A stretch of DNA of 6,744 nt, from contig DATHNI010000061.1 of the NCBI GenBank assembly GCA_035486135.1, positions 1 to 6,744 of the forward strand. The letters are read 5' to 3'. The first letter of the stretch is position 1; every line of letters starts with the position of its first letter. The position numbers and the translations under genes were made by a program. Below, in pieces: positions 6,452 to 6,744 of the stretch. The notes under the pieces were generated by a model. It searched no databases, was not told the DNA's origin, and saw only the letters and a list, made by a program, of their open reading frames with translations. This DNA is from JASHVB01 sp035486135. Its GTDB lineage: Bacteria; Pseudomonadota; Alphaproteobacteria; Acetobacterales; Acetobacteraceae.

Positions 6452-6550
6452 CAGCAAGTCCAGCCTTTGCTTCTTATGGAGACGTATTGCTGGGTGGCGT
6501 GTCGTGCAATGGCGCATGTCTCGAGGGCATCGTGCGGGCCACGGCAAGGC
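6452..6550. other. leader/promoter region of the hydrolase-pyrE operon
   Basis: About 100 bases separate the hydrolase ATG from the long inverted repeat, and the operon promoter is expected here on the minus strand. I found no pair of boxes close enough to consensus to name (TTGCAC with TACGTC at a 17-base spacing is the best and is weak). No operator-like palindrome or riboswitch is evident. Confidence 0.35.
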
Positions 6551-6744
6551 AGGCAAGTAATCAAGCGGTCGCACGGAGTTTCACCGAGTTTACCACGGAG
6601 CTTCACCGAGAAGATTCTGATTGCGCGGTTCGTCGCTACGTTGCCCCGTCGATGCGTGCAGCACGGCATGCAAATCTTCATCTTCTCAGTGAAACTCTGT
6701 GGCAAACTCGGTGAAACTCCGTGCGACCGCTTGATTACTTGCCT
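6551..6744. repeat. long inverted repeat (MITE- or REP-like), reaching the right window edge
   Basis: AGGCAAGTAATCAAGCGGTC begins the left arm at 6551, and its complement ends the window at 6744. The first 41 bases (6551-6591) match the complement of 6704-6744 perfectly, and the pairing continues to about 6615/6680 with four mismatches, giving arms of about 65 bases around a 64-base centre. The arms also contain short direct repeats of the form CACGGAG..TTCACCGAG. No protein is encoded. Because the right arm meets the window end, the element may extend further. It resembles the dispersed CACGGAG-rich intergenic repeats of many environmental bacteria, but copy number cannot be judged here. Confidence 0.85.

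Noticed and set aside
6452..6574. Longer hydrolase start at GTG 6574
   Set aside because: It would begin inside the inverted repeat, and the added residues have no family similarity.

Overview
The window looks like chromosomal DNA from a GC-rich bacterium, most likely an alphaproteobacterium of the Rhodospirillales/Acetobacteraceae type. This is inferred from strong G/C preference at third codon positions, from an orotate phosphoribosyltransferase with the alphaproteobacterial-style PRPP loop (DLTTDGGSK), and from intergenic repeats of the kinds common in that group. I see no phage, transposase, CRISPR, rRNA or tRNA signature.

Layout, left to right. Bases 1-257 hold no confident gene; a minus-strand reading frame that could be the first codons of a divergent gene runs off the left edge. 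A plus-strand SAM-dependent methyltransferase of the TrmN6/YfiC (COG4123) type follows (258-1106). A 224-base gap then holds a terminator-like hairpin and an exact 23-bp tandem duplication. Next is a plus-strand major facilitator transporter of the phosphate:H+ symporter (PHS) family (1331-2785), which keeps the residues known to bind phosphate in the fungal structure. A 270-base convergent gap holds a REP-like palindrome.

The right half is all on the minus strand and reads from right to left: an M20-family amidohydrolase of the N-carbamoyl-amino-acid hydrolase / beta-ureidopropionase / allantoate amidohydrolase group (6451-5192), then orotate phosphoribosyltransferase pyrE (5195-4395), whose ATG overlaps the hydrolase stop (ATGA). 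After a 259-base gap dominated by a 93-nt near-perfect palindrome comes a histidinol-phosphate aminotransferase, hisC (4135-3056). The hydrolase-pyrE pair is clearly one operon and joins ureido/carbamoyl hydrolysis to pyrimidine nucleotide formation, suggesting pyrimidine or hydantoin salvage or turnover. hisC may be read through from it or have its own promoter.

No clear undescribed system is present; the genes belong to known families. The points worth a second look are the in-frame minisatellite giving PyrE a Pro/Asp/Thr/Ala-rich N-terminal tail, the hydrolase-pyrE coupling, the G-rich double palindrome between pyrE and hisC, the long inverted repeat running to the right edge, and the fact that every sizeable gap between complete genes carries a different palindromic repeat.
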